NCBI GenBank assembly: GCA_963822215.1
Contig: CAWGGX010000010.1
Span: 310,001 to 374,000, forward strand
Direction of reading: 5' to 3'
Source of the DNA: Roseiarcus sp963822215
Lineage (GTDB): Bacteria > Pseudomonadota > Alphaproteobacteria > Rhizobiales > Beijerinckiaceae
DNA: 64,000 nucleotides
A program made the position numbers and the translations under genes. Positions 9,585-18,514 of the stretch are shown here, piece by piece. Positions within the stretch are counted from its first letter, which is position 1. The number at the start of each line of letters is the position of its first letter. Under the pieces are notes generated by a model. That model made no database searches and had not been told where the DNA came from. It saw only the letters and a program-made list of their open reading frames with translations.

Positions 9585-9915
9585 GCGGCCCGTTCGGCGC
9601 TCCGATCCGGAAAACCCTGCAATGTCATAGCATTGCTCGCTTTGCAACCCGATGCTTGTGGGCCAGAGCGGGCGCAGAACAGGGAATTTCAAATGACAGG
9701 AACAGGGAACTAACCGGCGTTTTCGGAGCGGAACAGGGAAAGAACAGGCGGCCGAAACGGGGGCGCGAGACCGGGCGCGGCCAGGTTGCAGGTTGCAGGG
9801 CGCGGACTGCGCCTCGCCAACGGACGGCGCGCGTCTCGCACGCCTTTGAGGGCGGCGAGACGCCGCCCGTCCGACCCGCCGCATGTGTCCGTCGGGCGGC
9901 CAATGACAGTCTGCT
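9585..9915. other. non-coding stretch with repeated AACAGGGAA motifs
   Basis: No gene is supported. The short motif AACAGGGA occurs near 9678, 9701 and 9732, echoing the CAGGGAATT arm of the preceding terminator. The function is unknown. This stretch separates two convergent transcripts, since the Nudix gene ends at 9916 on the minus strand. Confidence 0.5.
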
Positions 9916-10374
9916 CTACGGAAGGAGGCTCCCGCTCGCGATCCGCGCGGCGCTGGCGATCACCTCAGCCAGTTCCGGCGTAGTCATGAGCGAGGCTGCG
10001 GCGGAGGGTTCGATCCAGGCGACGGCGTCGATCTCCGGGCTGACCCGCGCCTCGCCGCGAGTCCAGCGGCCGACGAACGAGGCGATGACGAAATGCGCCC
10101 GCACCCGCCCGCCCTCGCGCACGACCGGCTCGACGTGCCGGTTGAAACCAAGGATCTCGGCCTCGACGCCGACCTCCTCGCGAAGCTCGCGCAGGGCCGC
10201 CTCGATCAGCGTCTCGCCAATCTCGACCACGCCGCCGGGCAGTGAGAAGCGCCCGGCCATCGGCGGTCGCGCCCTGCGCCCGACGAGAACGCGGCCCTGC
10301 CGGAACACGGCGACTGACACGGCGAGGATCGGCCGCGGCGGATAAAGGCGATCCTCCGGCTCGCTCTCAGCCAT
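9916..10374 (-). CDS. Nudix hydrolase
   Basis: A 152-residue protein with a complete Nudix box: GGVVEIGETLIEAALRELRE followed by EVGV, matching G-x5-E-x7-REUXEEXGU. It would hydrolyse a nucleoside diphosphate linked to another group with Mg2+. The N-terminal strand RPILAVSVAVFRQGRVLVGRR and the short length resemble ADP-ribose pyrophosphatase-like or housecleaning Nudix enzymes, but the substrate cannot be read. It stands alone on the minus strand. Confidence 0.88.
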   Translation of the reverse strand: MAESEPEDRLYPPRPILAVSVAVFRQGRVLVGRRARPPMAGRFSLPGGVVEIGETLIEAALRELREEVGVEAEILGFNRHVEPVVREGGRVRAHFVIASFVGRWTRGEARVSPEIDAVAWIEPSAAASLMTTPELAEVIASAARIASGSLLP

Positions 10375-10749
10375 GCGGACGGCTCCCGGACGGTTTTGCG
10401 GCGGAGGCGAGGCCCGCGACGCGGACGGGAAGGGCCAAGGGCGGCGGCCGTGTCGGGGAAGCGGACGACATGGGTTTTGCGGACTCGTGAATCGGACGCT
10501 TTCCTTACAGCATGCGCCAATTTTGTGGAATCGGGCGCCGCAGATCCCCCTCTACCCGTTTCTCACGGGGAGAGGGTCGGGGTGAGGGGCTTTGGCGATT
10601 GGCTGCTCTCGCGCGCTTGCCAAGCCCCCCGTCCTAACCTTCTCCCTATGATCCCCGGGTCAAGCCCGGGGAGGGAGAAGATCCTATGCGGCGACGGGCG
10701 CTTTGGGTCCTATGATCGAAGCGTCCAAACCCGAACATAGGGATCGACC
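10375..10749. other. intergenic region containing a palindromic repeat
   Basis: No gene is supported. It contains the palindrome at 10651-10672 and, next to the transposase start, the presumed left end of the IS110 element. The ends of IS110 elements lack inverted repeats, so the boundary cannot be set from the sequence. Confidence 0.5.
10651..10672. repeat. dispersed GC-rich palindrome, copy A
   Basis: Half-site ATCCCCGGG, spacer TCAAG, half-site CCCGGGGA. Variants occur at 13284-13306 and 15363-15386; the last lies inside a gene. Confidence 0.75.
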
Positions 10750-11919
10750 ATGCTTATTCAGCAAATTGCGCCCGTCGCCGGGCATGAGTTTGCGCCGATT
10801 TTCGTCGCATTGGAACTGAGCCGATCGAAGTGGCTTGTCGGGGTCGGCACGTCGCAGAAGTGGGCGGTTCGCCGGCACGAGGTCGAGGGCGGCGACCTGG
10901 ATGGGCTGTTGGCGCTGTTGCGGCGGGTGGCGGCGGCAGAGGCGAAGCGCGCCGGCGTTCCGGTCAAGGTCCATGTCTGCTTCGAGGCCGGTCGCGACGG
11001 GCACTGGCTTTATCGCGCGCTGACAGCGGCGGGATACGCCGCCTACGAGATCGATCCGGCGAGCGTGGCGGTCGACCGGCGAGCGCGGCGGGTCAAGTCG
11101 GACGGCGTCGACGTCGACAAACTGGTGCGCACGCTCGCGCGCCTGACGAGGGGCGAACTCGACGCCTGCCGGGTGGTCGTGGTTCCCACCCCGGAGGAGG
11201 AGGACGCCAAGCGGCCGCACCGCGAATACGAGCGGCTCGTCAAGGAGCGAACGTCGCACGGCAACCGGGTGAAGGCGCTGCTGTTCGCCCAGGGGGTTCG
11301 CGATTTCGACCCGATGGCGCCGGACCGGCTGGCGCGGCTGGCGGCGTTGCCGATCCTGCCTGGGCTCAAGGCCGAGCTCAGCCGCGAATGCCGCCGCCTG
11401 GCCAAGCTCATCGACGACATCGCTGAGGTCGAGGCGGAGATGGCGGCGCGGATCGTCAAGCCCAAGACGGCCAATCCGAAGAGCGCAGCCGCGTCGCCGC
11501 CGAGCCCTGTTCAGGCCAAGGCCGCTGAGCTCATCAAGCTCAAGGGCATCGGCGTCCATTTCAGCGCGACGCTCGCCGGCGAGGTCTACTATCGAACCTT
11601 CAAGAACCGGCGCGGCGTCGGGCAATACATCGGGCTCGCGCCGTCCCCGTTCCAGAGCGGCGACATGGCGCGCGACCAGGGCATCGCCAAGGCCGGCAAC
11701 AGCCGGGCGCGCAAGGCGATGATCGAGCTTGCGTGGATGTGGCGAAGGCATCAGCCCGACAGCGCGCTCTCCAAGTGGTTCGACGAGCGGGTGGGCGACC
11801 GCAAGGGACGCGTCAAGCGCATCGCGATCGTCGCCATGGCGCGCAAGCTTTCGGTCGCGCTCTGGCGCTACCTTGAGACCGGCCTCGTTCCCGAGGGAGC
11901 CGTCCTGAAGCGAGCCTGA
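10750..11919 (+). CDS. IS110 family transposase
   Basis: A 389-residue protein with the two IS110 parts. The N-terminal RuvC-like DEDD domain shows FVALELSRSKWLVG, CFEAGRDGHWLYRAL and VKSDGVDVDKLVRTLARL. The C-terminal Transposase_20 domain has LIKLKGIGVHFSATLAGEVY and QYIGLAPSPFQSGD, then GIAKAGNSRARKAMIELAW with the serine nucleophile region. The first acidic position reads ELSRSK where most members have D. IS110 enzymes use a bridge RNA made from a non-coding end of the element; the 680-bp gene-free stretch downstream is a candidate, as discussed in the findings. The frame is intact. Confidence 0.92.
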   Translation: MLIQQIAPVAGHEFAPIFVALELSRSKWLVGVGTSQKWAVRRHEVEGGDLDGLLALLRRVAAAEAKRAGVPVKVHVCFEAGRDGHWLYRALTAAGYAAYEIDPASVAVDRRARRVKSDGVDVDKLVRTLARLTRGELDACRVVVVPTPEEEDAKRPHREYERLVKERTSHGNRVKALLFAQGVRDFDPMAPDRLARLAALPILPGLKAELSRECRRLAKLIDDIAEVEAEMAARIVKPKTANPKSAAASPPSPVQAKAAELIKLKGIGVHFSATLAGEVYYRTFKNRRGVGQYIGLAPSPFQSGDMARDQGIAKAGNSRARKAMIELAWMWRRHQPDSALSKWFDERVGDRKGRVKRIAIVAMARKLSVALWRYLETGLVPEGAVLKRA

Positions 11920-12598
11920 GCCGAGAAGCAAAAGCGGGCGAGCCTTCGGGCCGTCCGCCTCGTCCGGGATGGGACCCGTGACCGCCCCGCCCCTTGGGTC
12001 GACCCGAGGAGAAGATTGGTCCGGTCCATCCCGGGCCTCGCGACCTGATGCACGCAGGATTATGGTCCGGCCACCCGAGCCGACCGGATATAAGGTTACG
12101 AGGGCGAGGCCCTTGAGCCAAAGCGAGGCCCCATCCCACCGACGAGGCGTCGAAACCGAATGCCCGCCGGAACCTGCTCTGGTCATTCGCCCAAGAGGCG
12201 GGTCGATCGCGCTTGCCTGCGATCGAAACAACCGTCCGGGTTCGAACCTACACACGAGCAGCCAAAGCCTGCGGCTCGCCATGGATTGCTTGACCGCGAT
12301 TGTGCGCGAAAGGGCTTTGAACTCAAGCACGGCCCGTCGGGCCGCCGCCGCAGGCGGTGCGCGTTCGCGCATCCTTGACTTCAAAGCCCTTTCGCGCTCC
12401 GCCCCGCCAAGCAAGCCATGACGAGTTCCAACCCCCGCCGTCGCAAATCTCCCACTTGACAACCCTCGCCCCATATAAGGGACGGTCGGCGCCTCCATTC
12501 CACCGCGAATCGCTGGCGCCTGGCGCGCGACGCCCTTGTCACCGCGCCGCCCGGGGCCCACCTTGGCGCCGCCAATTCCTCCTGCGTCGGGCGCCTTC
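11920..12598. other. gene-free stretch downstream of IS110 (possible non-coding end)
   Basis: 680 bp with no convincing gene. It contains many GC-rich complementary segments and the long inverted repeat at 12281-12420. It may include the right non-coding end of the IS110 element, and at its end the promoter of the nnrU-type gene. Confidence 0.45.
12281..12420. repeat. 140-bp inverted repeat with about 40-bp arms
   Basis: The left arm 12281-12321 (ATGGATTGCTTG ... GCGCGAAAGGGCTTTGAA) pairs with the right arm 12380-12419. The innermost 18 bp are perfect and the outer part mismatches at several places. The 58-bp loop holds two smaller hairpins (GGCCCGTCGGGCC and a GCCGCCGC/GCGGTGC pair). It could be part of an IS110 non-coding RNA region or a separate MITE-like element. 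Confidence 0.6.
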
Positions 12599-13180
12599 AT
12601 GACGATGCTCATCTTCGGCCTGGTGATCTTCCTCGGCCTGCACTCGATCCGCATTTTCGCCGAAAACGGTCGCGAGCGCGCGATCACCCGCCTGGGCGAG
12701 GGGCCGTGGAAGGGCGTCTACAGCCTCGTGTCGCTGGCCGGATTCGTGATGATCGTCTGGGGGTTCGGCGAGGCGCGCGGGACGGCGCCGATCCTTTGGG
12801 CGCCGCCGGTCTGGACGCGGCACATCACGATCCTCCTGATGCTGTTCAGCATGATCCTGCTCGCAGCCTATGGCCTGAAAAAGAGCCATATCGCCGTCGC
12901 CGTCCATCATCCGATGCTGTGGGCGGTCGTTGTGTGGAGCTTCGGGCATTGTCTCGCCAACGCCTCTCTGGCCGACCTCGTACTGTTCGGGGCGTTCCTG
13001 GTGTGGTCGCTCCTGGACCTGTCGGCCAATTACGCGCGCGACCGGGCGAAAGCGATCGCCTATCCCGCGCCGAACTGGGGCCCGACGATCGGGGCGATCG
13101 TGATCGGAATTGTCGTCTGGGGCCTTTTGATCGGCGGGCTCCATCTGTGGCTGTTCGGCGTCGCGCCGGTGGCGATGTAG
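12599..13180 (+). CDS. NnrU family membrane protein
   Basis: A 193-residue polytopic inner-membrane protein with about five hydrophobic segments. It begins MTMLIFGLVIFLGLHSIRIF, the NnrU signature at the N-terminus. It also has LAGFVMIVWGFGEAR, HITILLMLFSMILLAAYGL, LWAVVVWSFGHCLANASLADLVLFGAFLVWSL and a C-terminal IGIVVWGLLIGGLHLWLFG. NnrU proteins are linked with denitrification genes and share a fold with isoprenoid-modifying membrane enzymes; the biochemical role is not established. The open frame continues upstream to 12536, but the ATG at 12599 matches the family start. Its 3' end is partly duplicated at 14078-14219. Confidence 0.88.
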   Translation: MTMLIFGLVIFLGLHSIRIFAENGRERAITRLGEGPWKGVYSLVSLAGFVMIVWGFGEARGTAPILWAPPVWTRHITILLMLFSMILLAAYGLKKSHIAVAVHHPMLWAVVVWSFGHCLANASLADLVLFGAFLVWSLLDLSANYARDRAKAIAYPAPNWGPTIGAIVIGIVVWGLLIGGLHLWLFGVAPVAM

Positions 13181-13283
13181 GGGTTCGCGCCTGGCGCGGG
13201 GTTCCCTCCTCGATTCGCGATTGGCGGCAGGGAACGACCCGAAGCGCCGGTCGATGCCCTACGATCACTGGATTGCTTCTTCC

Positions 13284-13306
13284 CCCCGGGCTCTTCGACC
13301 CGGGGG
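13284..13306. repeat. dispersed GC-rich palindrome, copy B
   Basis: Half-site CCCCGGG, spacer CTCTTCGA, half-site CCCGGGG, in the 305-bp gap between the nnrU-type gene and the antitoxin. It is a variant of the palindromes at 10651 and 15363. The rest of that gap (13181-13485) shows no gene. Confidence 0.7.
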
Positions 13307-13485
13307 TCGCTTCTCGCAATGGCGATTCGGCCTGGCCGCAAACCGCTCTATGACGTGTGCTTTGCGCTCGTTCGTTGCCCAGGTCGATCCGGGAGCGTGC
13401 GCCGCGCGGACCTGTCGCCGCACGTTGGTTCAGATAGAACTCATATGAACTCAGACGCACCATCTCGACGGAGGCGAGAGACCCT

Positions 13486-13725
13486 ATGTCCGCTGCTTTT
13501 ACCGTGCGCCTCGACGAGGCGACACTCGGCGCGCTTGATGAACTGGCCGAAAAGACCGAGCGGTCCCGCGCCTGGCTCGTCACCAAGGCGATCGAGGAAT
13601 ACGTCACGCTGAACGCCTGGCAGATCGGCAAAATCGAGGCCGGCATCGCTGCGGCCGACCACGGCGACTTTGCCAGCGACCAGGACGTGGCGAGGGTTCG
13701 GAAGAAATTCACAGGCAGAGAATGA
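13486..13725 (+). CDS. ribbon-helix-helix antitoxin (CopG/ParD-like)
   Basis: A 79-residue protein with an N-terminal ribbon-helix-helix: FTVRLDEATLGALDELAEKTERSRAWLVTKAIEEYV. A short acidic tail with KIEAGIAAADHGDFASD follows, which in this family wraps the toxin. The Shine-Dalgarno GGAGG is at 13470-13474. It overlaps the following toxin by 4 bp (ATGA). As in other type II pairs, the dimer should bind its own promoter and repress the pair. The pair lies between two partial copies of an nnrU-type gene. Confidence 0.9.
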   Translation: MSAAFTVRLDEATLGALDELAEKTERSRAWLVTKAIEEYVTLNAWQIGKIEAGIAAADHGDFASDQDVARVRKKFTGRE

Positions 13726-14009
13726 AGCTGCGCTGGACTGCCCTGGCGCTGCGCGACCTTGAAGAGATCGGTGATTATATCGCGCGCGACAATCCGGCCG
13801 CCGCCGCTCGCATCGTGACCAGTATTCTCGACCAGGTCGAAAGCCTGACGACGCATCCGCATATTGGTCGACCCGGCCGCGTGCCCGAGACGCGCGAGTT
13901 GGTCGTCCTCGATACGCCCTACATTGTGCCGTATCGGGTGCGTGGCGACGAGGTGCAAGTTCTCGCGGTTTCGCACGGCGCTCGCCGGCGGCCGCAAAAC
14001 TTCCGGTGA
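13722..14009 (+). CDS. ParE/RelE family toxin
   Basis: A 95-residue protein with the RelE/ParE fold signature: LRWTALALRDLEEIGDYIARDNPAAAARI, then THPHIGRPGRVPETRELVV and YIVPYRVRGDEVQVLAVSHGARR. The C-terminal arginine-rich strand and GRPGR loop are typical of ParE-type gyrase inhibitors rather than RelE ribosome-dependent RNases, but this is inference. It is coupled to the antitoxin by an ATGA overlap and is intact by eye. Confidence 0.9.
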   Translation: MKLRWTALALRDLEEIGDYIARDNPAAAARIVTSILDQVESLTTHPHIGRPGRVPETRELVVLDTPYIVPYRVRGDEVQVLAVSHGARRRPQNFR

Positions 14010-14077
14010 CGGCGTTCGCTTGTCCGGCTGAAGTTGTTCCCAAATCGGCGGTCGCCTGTGCCCTCCCGCACATCGAG

Positions 14078-14219
14078 CGACCGCGCCAAAGCTGTCGTCT
14101 ATCCCGCGCCGAACTGGGGCGCGACGATCGGAGCCGTCGTCGCCGGCGTGATCCTGTGGGGCCTTCTGATCGGAGGGCTCGATCTGTGGCTGTTCGGCGT
14201 CGCGCCGCTGGCGATGTAG
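14078..14219 (+). pseudogene. duplicated 3' fragment of the nnrU-type gene
   Basis: The reading DRAKAVVYPAPNWGATIGAV through to LLIGGLDLWLFGVAPLAM repeats the last 46 or so codons of the gene at 12599-13180 with scattered substitutions. The similarity continues past the stop into about 80 bp of flanking DNA, as both copies have TTCGCGCCTGG and GGTTCCCTCCTCGATT. No N-terminal part is present. The copy is therefore a diverged segmental duplication that brackets the toxin-antitoxin pair, not a gene. Confidence 0.85.
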
Positions 14220-14322
14220 GGCTTCGCGCCTGGCCCCGGGTTCCCTCCTCGATTGGCGATTGGAAGCAGGGAACGATCCGAAGCGCCAATTCGTCCCGAG
14301 CCATTGAACGTCGCGTCTCGAC

Positions 14323-14540
14323 GGATTGTGCTGAAAAACCCCTGAATTGGCCATCGGTCAAGAGATGGCCTCGTCGATGCGCGCTGTGTTTGGCGTTGAA
14401 CCGGCATTTCGGGAGGCTACGAAGCTCACCGGCGGCCGAGCGCTGTCGCAGGCTGGTCCCCGGCCAAAATTCTTCAGGGGCGACGCCCTGGTCTCGACAA
14501 TTGTGATCGATCGGAAAATCGGGATTTTTCAACACAATCG
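14323..14540. repeat. possible 218-bp MITE-like element
   Basis: GGATTGTGCTGAAAAACCCC at 14323-14342 faces GGGATTTTTCAACACAATC near 14521-14539, a 20-bp inverted repeat with three mismatches. The interior encodes nothing recognisable. The remainder of the 14220-14665 gap shows no gene; the first 80 bp belong to the duplicated nnrU flank. Confidence 0.5.
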
Positions 14541-14665
14541 ATGTATGGACTAAACCGCTCGCGCGGTGGGGGCGGCGGAGACCAGTGGGCTGAGGAGAAG
14601 CGCGAAGGCCTGGGTCTGTCTCAAGATCGTGGGGTTCAACCCCATGCGAGACAGGAGGTTTCGCG

Positions 14666-15564
14666 ATGCCCGACAACTCGAAGCCCATCAGCCCTCTGCG
14701 CCAGCGCATGATCGACGACATGACGGCGCGCCGGTTCGGCGAAGACACCCAGAGGGACTACGTTCGGGCCGTGAAGAACTTCACGGTTTTCCTCGGTCGG
14801 TCGCCGGACAAGGCGTCCGCCGAGGACGTTCGCCGCTATCAGTTGCATCTGGCCAAGCAGCATATTGGCCCGGCGACCATCAACCTGGCCTGCACGGCGC
14901 TGCGGTTCTTCTTCAAGATCACGCTGGAAAAGCCCGACCTCGTCCGGCATCTGGCGCCCGTACAGCGGCCGCGCAAGGCGCCGGTGGTGCTGAGCGAGGA
15001 GGAAGTGGCGCGTCTGCTCGAAGCCGCGCCGGGCCTCAAGTACAAGGCGGCGCTCAGCGTCGCCTACGGCGCGGGCCTGCGGGTGTCTGAGGTCGCGAAC
15101 CTGAAGGTGTCCGACATTGACAGCCAGCGCATGATGCTCAGGGTCGAGCAGGGCAAGGGACAGCGGGATCGCGATGTGATGCTGTCGCCGCAACTGCTCG
15201 AACTGTTGCGCGAATGGTGGCATGCGGCCAGGCCGCGGGCATGGTTGTTTCCGGGCCAGAACCCGGTCAACCCGATGTCGGCCCGCCAAATGGTGCGCGT
15301 GGTCCACGCCGCGGCGCAGGCGGCGGGGATCGCCAAGCGCGTGTCGCCGCATACGTTGCGGCATCCCCGGGCTTTGACCCGGGGATCGCTACCCATCTGC
15401 TCGAACAGAACGTCGACATTCGGGTGATCCAGGTTCTGCTCGGACACGCCAAGCTGGAGACGACCGCGCTCTACACCCGCGTCGCCATCAATACGATCCG
15501 CGACGTCAAGAGCCCGCTGGAGCGGCTGGGCGTCAACCTGACGAAGCGAAAGCCGCCCGCCTGA
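14666..15564 (+). pseudogene. tyrosine recombinase of the IS91-type element, broken by a palindrome
   Basis: The N-terminal SAM-like domain (LRQRMIDDMTARRFGEDTQR onwards) and the catalytic domain (AYGAGLRVSEVANLKVSDID with the first Arg) are intact up to VSPHTLRH, the HxxR box. There, 15363-15386 is a palindrome that replaces the expected SF and shifts the frame. The protein resumes in another frame as ATHLLEQNVDIRVIQVLLGH, AKLETTALYTRV with the His and nucleophile Tyr, and ends at 15564. The original must have read HTLRHSFATHLLEQ. Integrases of this type commonly precede IS91 transposases, as here (10 bp gap). The enzyme cannot be functional as it stands. Confidence 0.9.
15363..15386. repeat. 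dispersed GC-rich palindrome, copy C, inside the integrase
   Basis: Half-site ATCCCCGGG, spacer CTTTGA, half-site CCCGGGGAT. It sits exactly between the HTLRH and ATHLLEQ codons and causes the frameshift of the integrase. Confidence 0.85.
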
Positions 15565-16488
15565 CCGCGGCCGCATGGCGCGGCCCCGCCTGGAGGTCGC
15601 CGAGGTCTTTCGCGCCCATGGGCCGGCGTGGCGTGAGGCCAACGAAGGCCACGTGAGCCTCGCCCAGTTGAAAGTGATGTCGGCGATCGAGACCTGTCGC
15701 ACAGCCGCGCTCGGCGGACATGTCGAGCGCTGCGAGGACTGCGCGCACGAACGCGTGGCCTACAATTCCTGCCGCAACCGCCACTGCCCCAAGTGTCAGG
15801 GGGCGGCGGCCAGGCAGTGGCTCGAAGACCGTGAGGCGGAGCTGCTGCCAGTTCCCTACTACCACGTCGTCTTCACCCTGCCGGCTTCGATCGGCGCGAT
15901 CGCGTTCCAGACCAAAGCGGCCGTCTACGACCTTCTGTTCCGGACCGCCGCCGAGACGCTGACCACGATCGCCGCCGACCCGAAGCATCTGGGCGCGCGC
16001 ATCGGCCTCACCGCCGTCCTCCATACCTGGGGCTCGGCGCTGACCCATCACCCGCATGTCCACGTCATCGTTCCCGGCGGCGGCCTGTCGCCGGACGGGT
16101 CGCGCTGGATCGCCTGCAAGCCCGGCTTCTTCCTGCCGGTGCGCGTGCTCTCGCGCCTGTTCCGCCGCCTCTTCCTCGAAGGCCTCGCAGCCCTGCATGC
16201 GGCCGGCCGGCTCGTCTTCTTCGGCGACCTCGCCCCGCTCGCCGACCAGCGCGCCTTCGACGCCGCCCTCGCGCCGTTGCGCCGCTCCGAGTGGGTCGTC
16301 TACGGGAAGAAGCCGTTCGCCGGACCGAAAGCCGTGCTCGCCTATCTCGCCCGCTATACCCACCGCGTCGCCATCTCGAACGCCCGACTCATCGCGCTCG
16401 ACGAGGAGGGCGTGACCTTCAAATGGAAGGACGACCGCATCAAAGGACGCGACCGGTTCAAAACCATGACGCTCGACGCCGCCGAGTT

Positions 16489-18514
16489 GCCGAGTAGGTG
16501 AGGACATTGCTGTCCTCACCCCTCGCAGACCCGGACGTGCAGAATTCCCGCATCCGGTTCTTCACGGGCGTGCTTCGCTCATGGTGGTGTAGCGATGGAC
16601 AATCCGAGCCGCTGGCAATGGATATCGTTTCAATAGATCGCTAAAGCGGCTCCAGAGGAACCGTTTGCGGCGGTCTCGTCGCGATAGCCATTTCTTCCAG
16701 ATGCTCGCGACCTCGTTGGCATACCAGCTCAGTCGTCGATAGTTGCCAGAGACGCCGTAGTAGGCGTAGTGGCCTCGCATCATCGCGCTCAAATGGGCGT
16801 GCTGATCCTTGATCGGCCGATGCCGGTTGGTCCGGCACCAGTCGGTGACCGCCGCCAGGGCGCGGGCGTAGCGGTTCTTCGCCGTCACTTGCCGCACCGC
16901 TTTGCCACCCCTCCTGGTCTTGCCCCATACGTGGCAAAAGCCGAGAAAAGTGAACGAGGTTCCCTCCGTCTCCGGAGGAGACCCATCCGAGTTGTTGAAG
17001 CGAAAATCGACGAACCGAGTCTTCTCGGGATGCAGCGTTAGCCCATACCGATGAAGCCGCTTGCCCAGAACGCGGAGGACTCGCTTGGCGTCGCGGAAGT
17101 ACGCGAACGCCATAACGGCATCGTCGGCGAATTGGACAAGGGCGCTGTTCCCTGCGAGCCGTGAACGCACCTCGCTCTCGAACCATTCATCCAGCACGTG
17201 ATGCAGGAAGATGTTTGAGAGAATCGGTGAGATCACGCCGCCCTGCGGGGAGCCTTCGGTCGCATGGCGCAGAAGCCCATCTTCCAGGACTCCTGCCTTC
17301 AGCCATTTGTCGATCATCCTTCGGATCACACCATCCGTGACCCGTCTGTCAAGAAAGTCGCGCAGGTGCGAGTGTGGAATTGAGTCGAAATACTTGACGA
17401 TGTCGATGTCCAACACCCAGCGCAGTCCGTGGCTCATGAAGCCCGTGCGAAGATCTTGCAGGGCTTGATGCGCCGACCGTCCCGGCCGGAAGCCGTAGGA
17501 GCAGGTAAGGAAGTCTTGCTCGTAAACGGCCTCCAGCACCATGACGATCGCCCGCTGGGCCACCTTGTCCTCGAGGGTTGGAAGGCCGAGAGGTCGACGC
17601 GATCCATCCGCCTTGGGGAATATATGCCCGTCGCACTGGCGGTGCCTGATAGCGGCCCGACTTGATGCGGCCGAGAAGGTCAAGCAAGTTGGCCTCCAGG
17701 TTCTTCGCATAGTCGACCGCCGTCATGCCGTCGATGCCAGGAGCACCATCCTTGCGGGTGAGCCGCCAGGCCTCCTTCATCCATTCCAGGTCGATGACGT
17801 GGTGCAGCGTGGAAAGCGCCGCTCCGCGCTTGGCTCTTGCCAGCGCAGCTATCCGTTGTCGTTTCGTGGACAGGTTTGCGAAGCTCAAGGTCTTCTCCCG
17901 TGTTTCTCGCCAACGGCTCTCGTCCCGTGGCGCCTCCCTTCCCTCAGTCGGGTCCCGGTGGGTCCAGTTCCCCGCGTGTGGTTGGTACTATGAAGGCGCT
18001 ACGACTTCCCGCTCGCGCAATCCCGGTCGCTTATTGGTTCGCTTCCGAGCACCACGCGATCCCTCCAGTGTTCGTGCTCGCCGCATGGCGCTCCCAGATC
18101 GGTGGAGGACCGGCCCCGGGCCCGGGCACTTGTTCAGCCGGCTGCCCAAACTGCCGGCTCGCTCTCACGTGGGCATGAGCGGGATCTCTCAGGTTCCCAG
18201 GCGATCCGTCCCGTGCCTCTGCCCCGCTCCAAGACCCCGGTCGGACCGACGAGCCCATGGCCATTGGCGGTCTCGTCGATGCTGCCCCCGCTCGAATGAC
18301 AGCGAAGGCTCCAACAAGAAAAGCATTTCGAGGCTAATGCGCGGCTTCGGCACCTGCTGCCTACGCTTCCAGACTGACGTTGCCGTCAGCCCGGCAAGGC
18401 TCACTTCCGGCTGGCTGGCTCGCCTTTGCCGGGAGGGAGTTGAACCCTCTGGATCGCATTGAAAGGTTTCAGATCACGTGTTCATCCTCCTTTCCAGGGC
18501 TTACCCTGACGCTA
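16489..18514 (-). mobile_element. group II intron (antisense in the IS91 transposase)
   Basis: About 2.03 kb inserted between GAGTT and CATCCGCC of the transposase; the exact splice ends may differ by a few bases. It is read on the minus strand. Domain V is at 16528-16560 (outer stem GAACCGGA with TCCGGGTC, inner hairpin GCGGGAATTCTGC), followed by a domain VI hairpin GGTGAGGACA/TGTCCTCACC and a CCTAC 3' end near 16490-16520. The intron-encoded protein lies at 16562-17888, and the roughly 600 bp from 17889 to 18514 are the structured 5' RNA domains. A decayed second domain V occurs at 53642-53674. Confidence 0.85.
16562..17888 (-). pseudogene. ltrA: group II intron reverse transcriptase/maturase, frameshifted
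   Basis: The N-terminal frame starts at 17888 (MSFANLSTKRQRIAALARAK) and includes RKDGAPGIDGMT and GRYQAPPVRRAYIP. A run of four C at about 17615-17618 (minus-strand sense) adds one base. The second frame continues KADGSRRPLGLPTLEDKVAQ, CSYGFRPGRSAHQAL, the RT active site VQFADDAVMAF and EGSPQGGVISPILSNI, then the maturase X region (AHLSAMMRGHYAYYGVSG) to 16562. No HNH endonuclease domain is seen at the C-terminus. With the frameshift the intron would depend on another maturase; a base-calling error in the C run is also possible. Confidence 0.88.
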
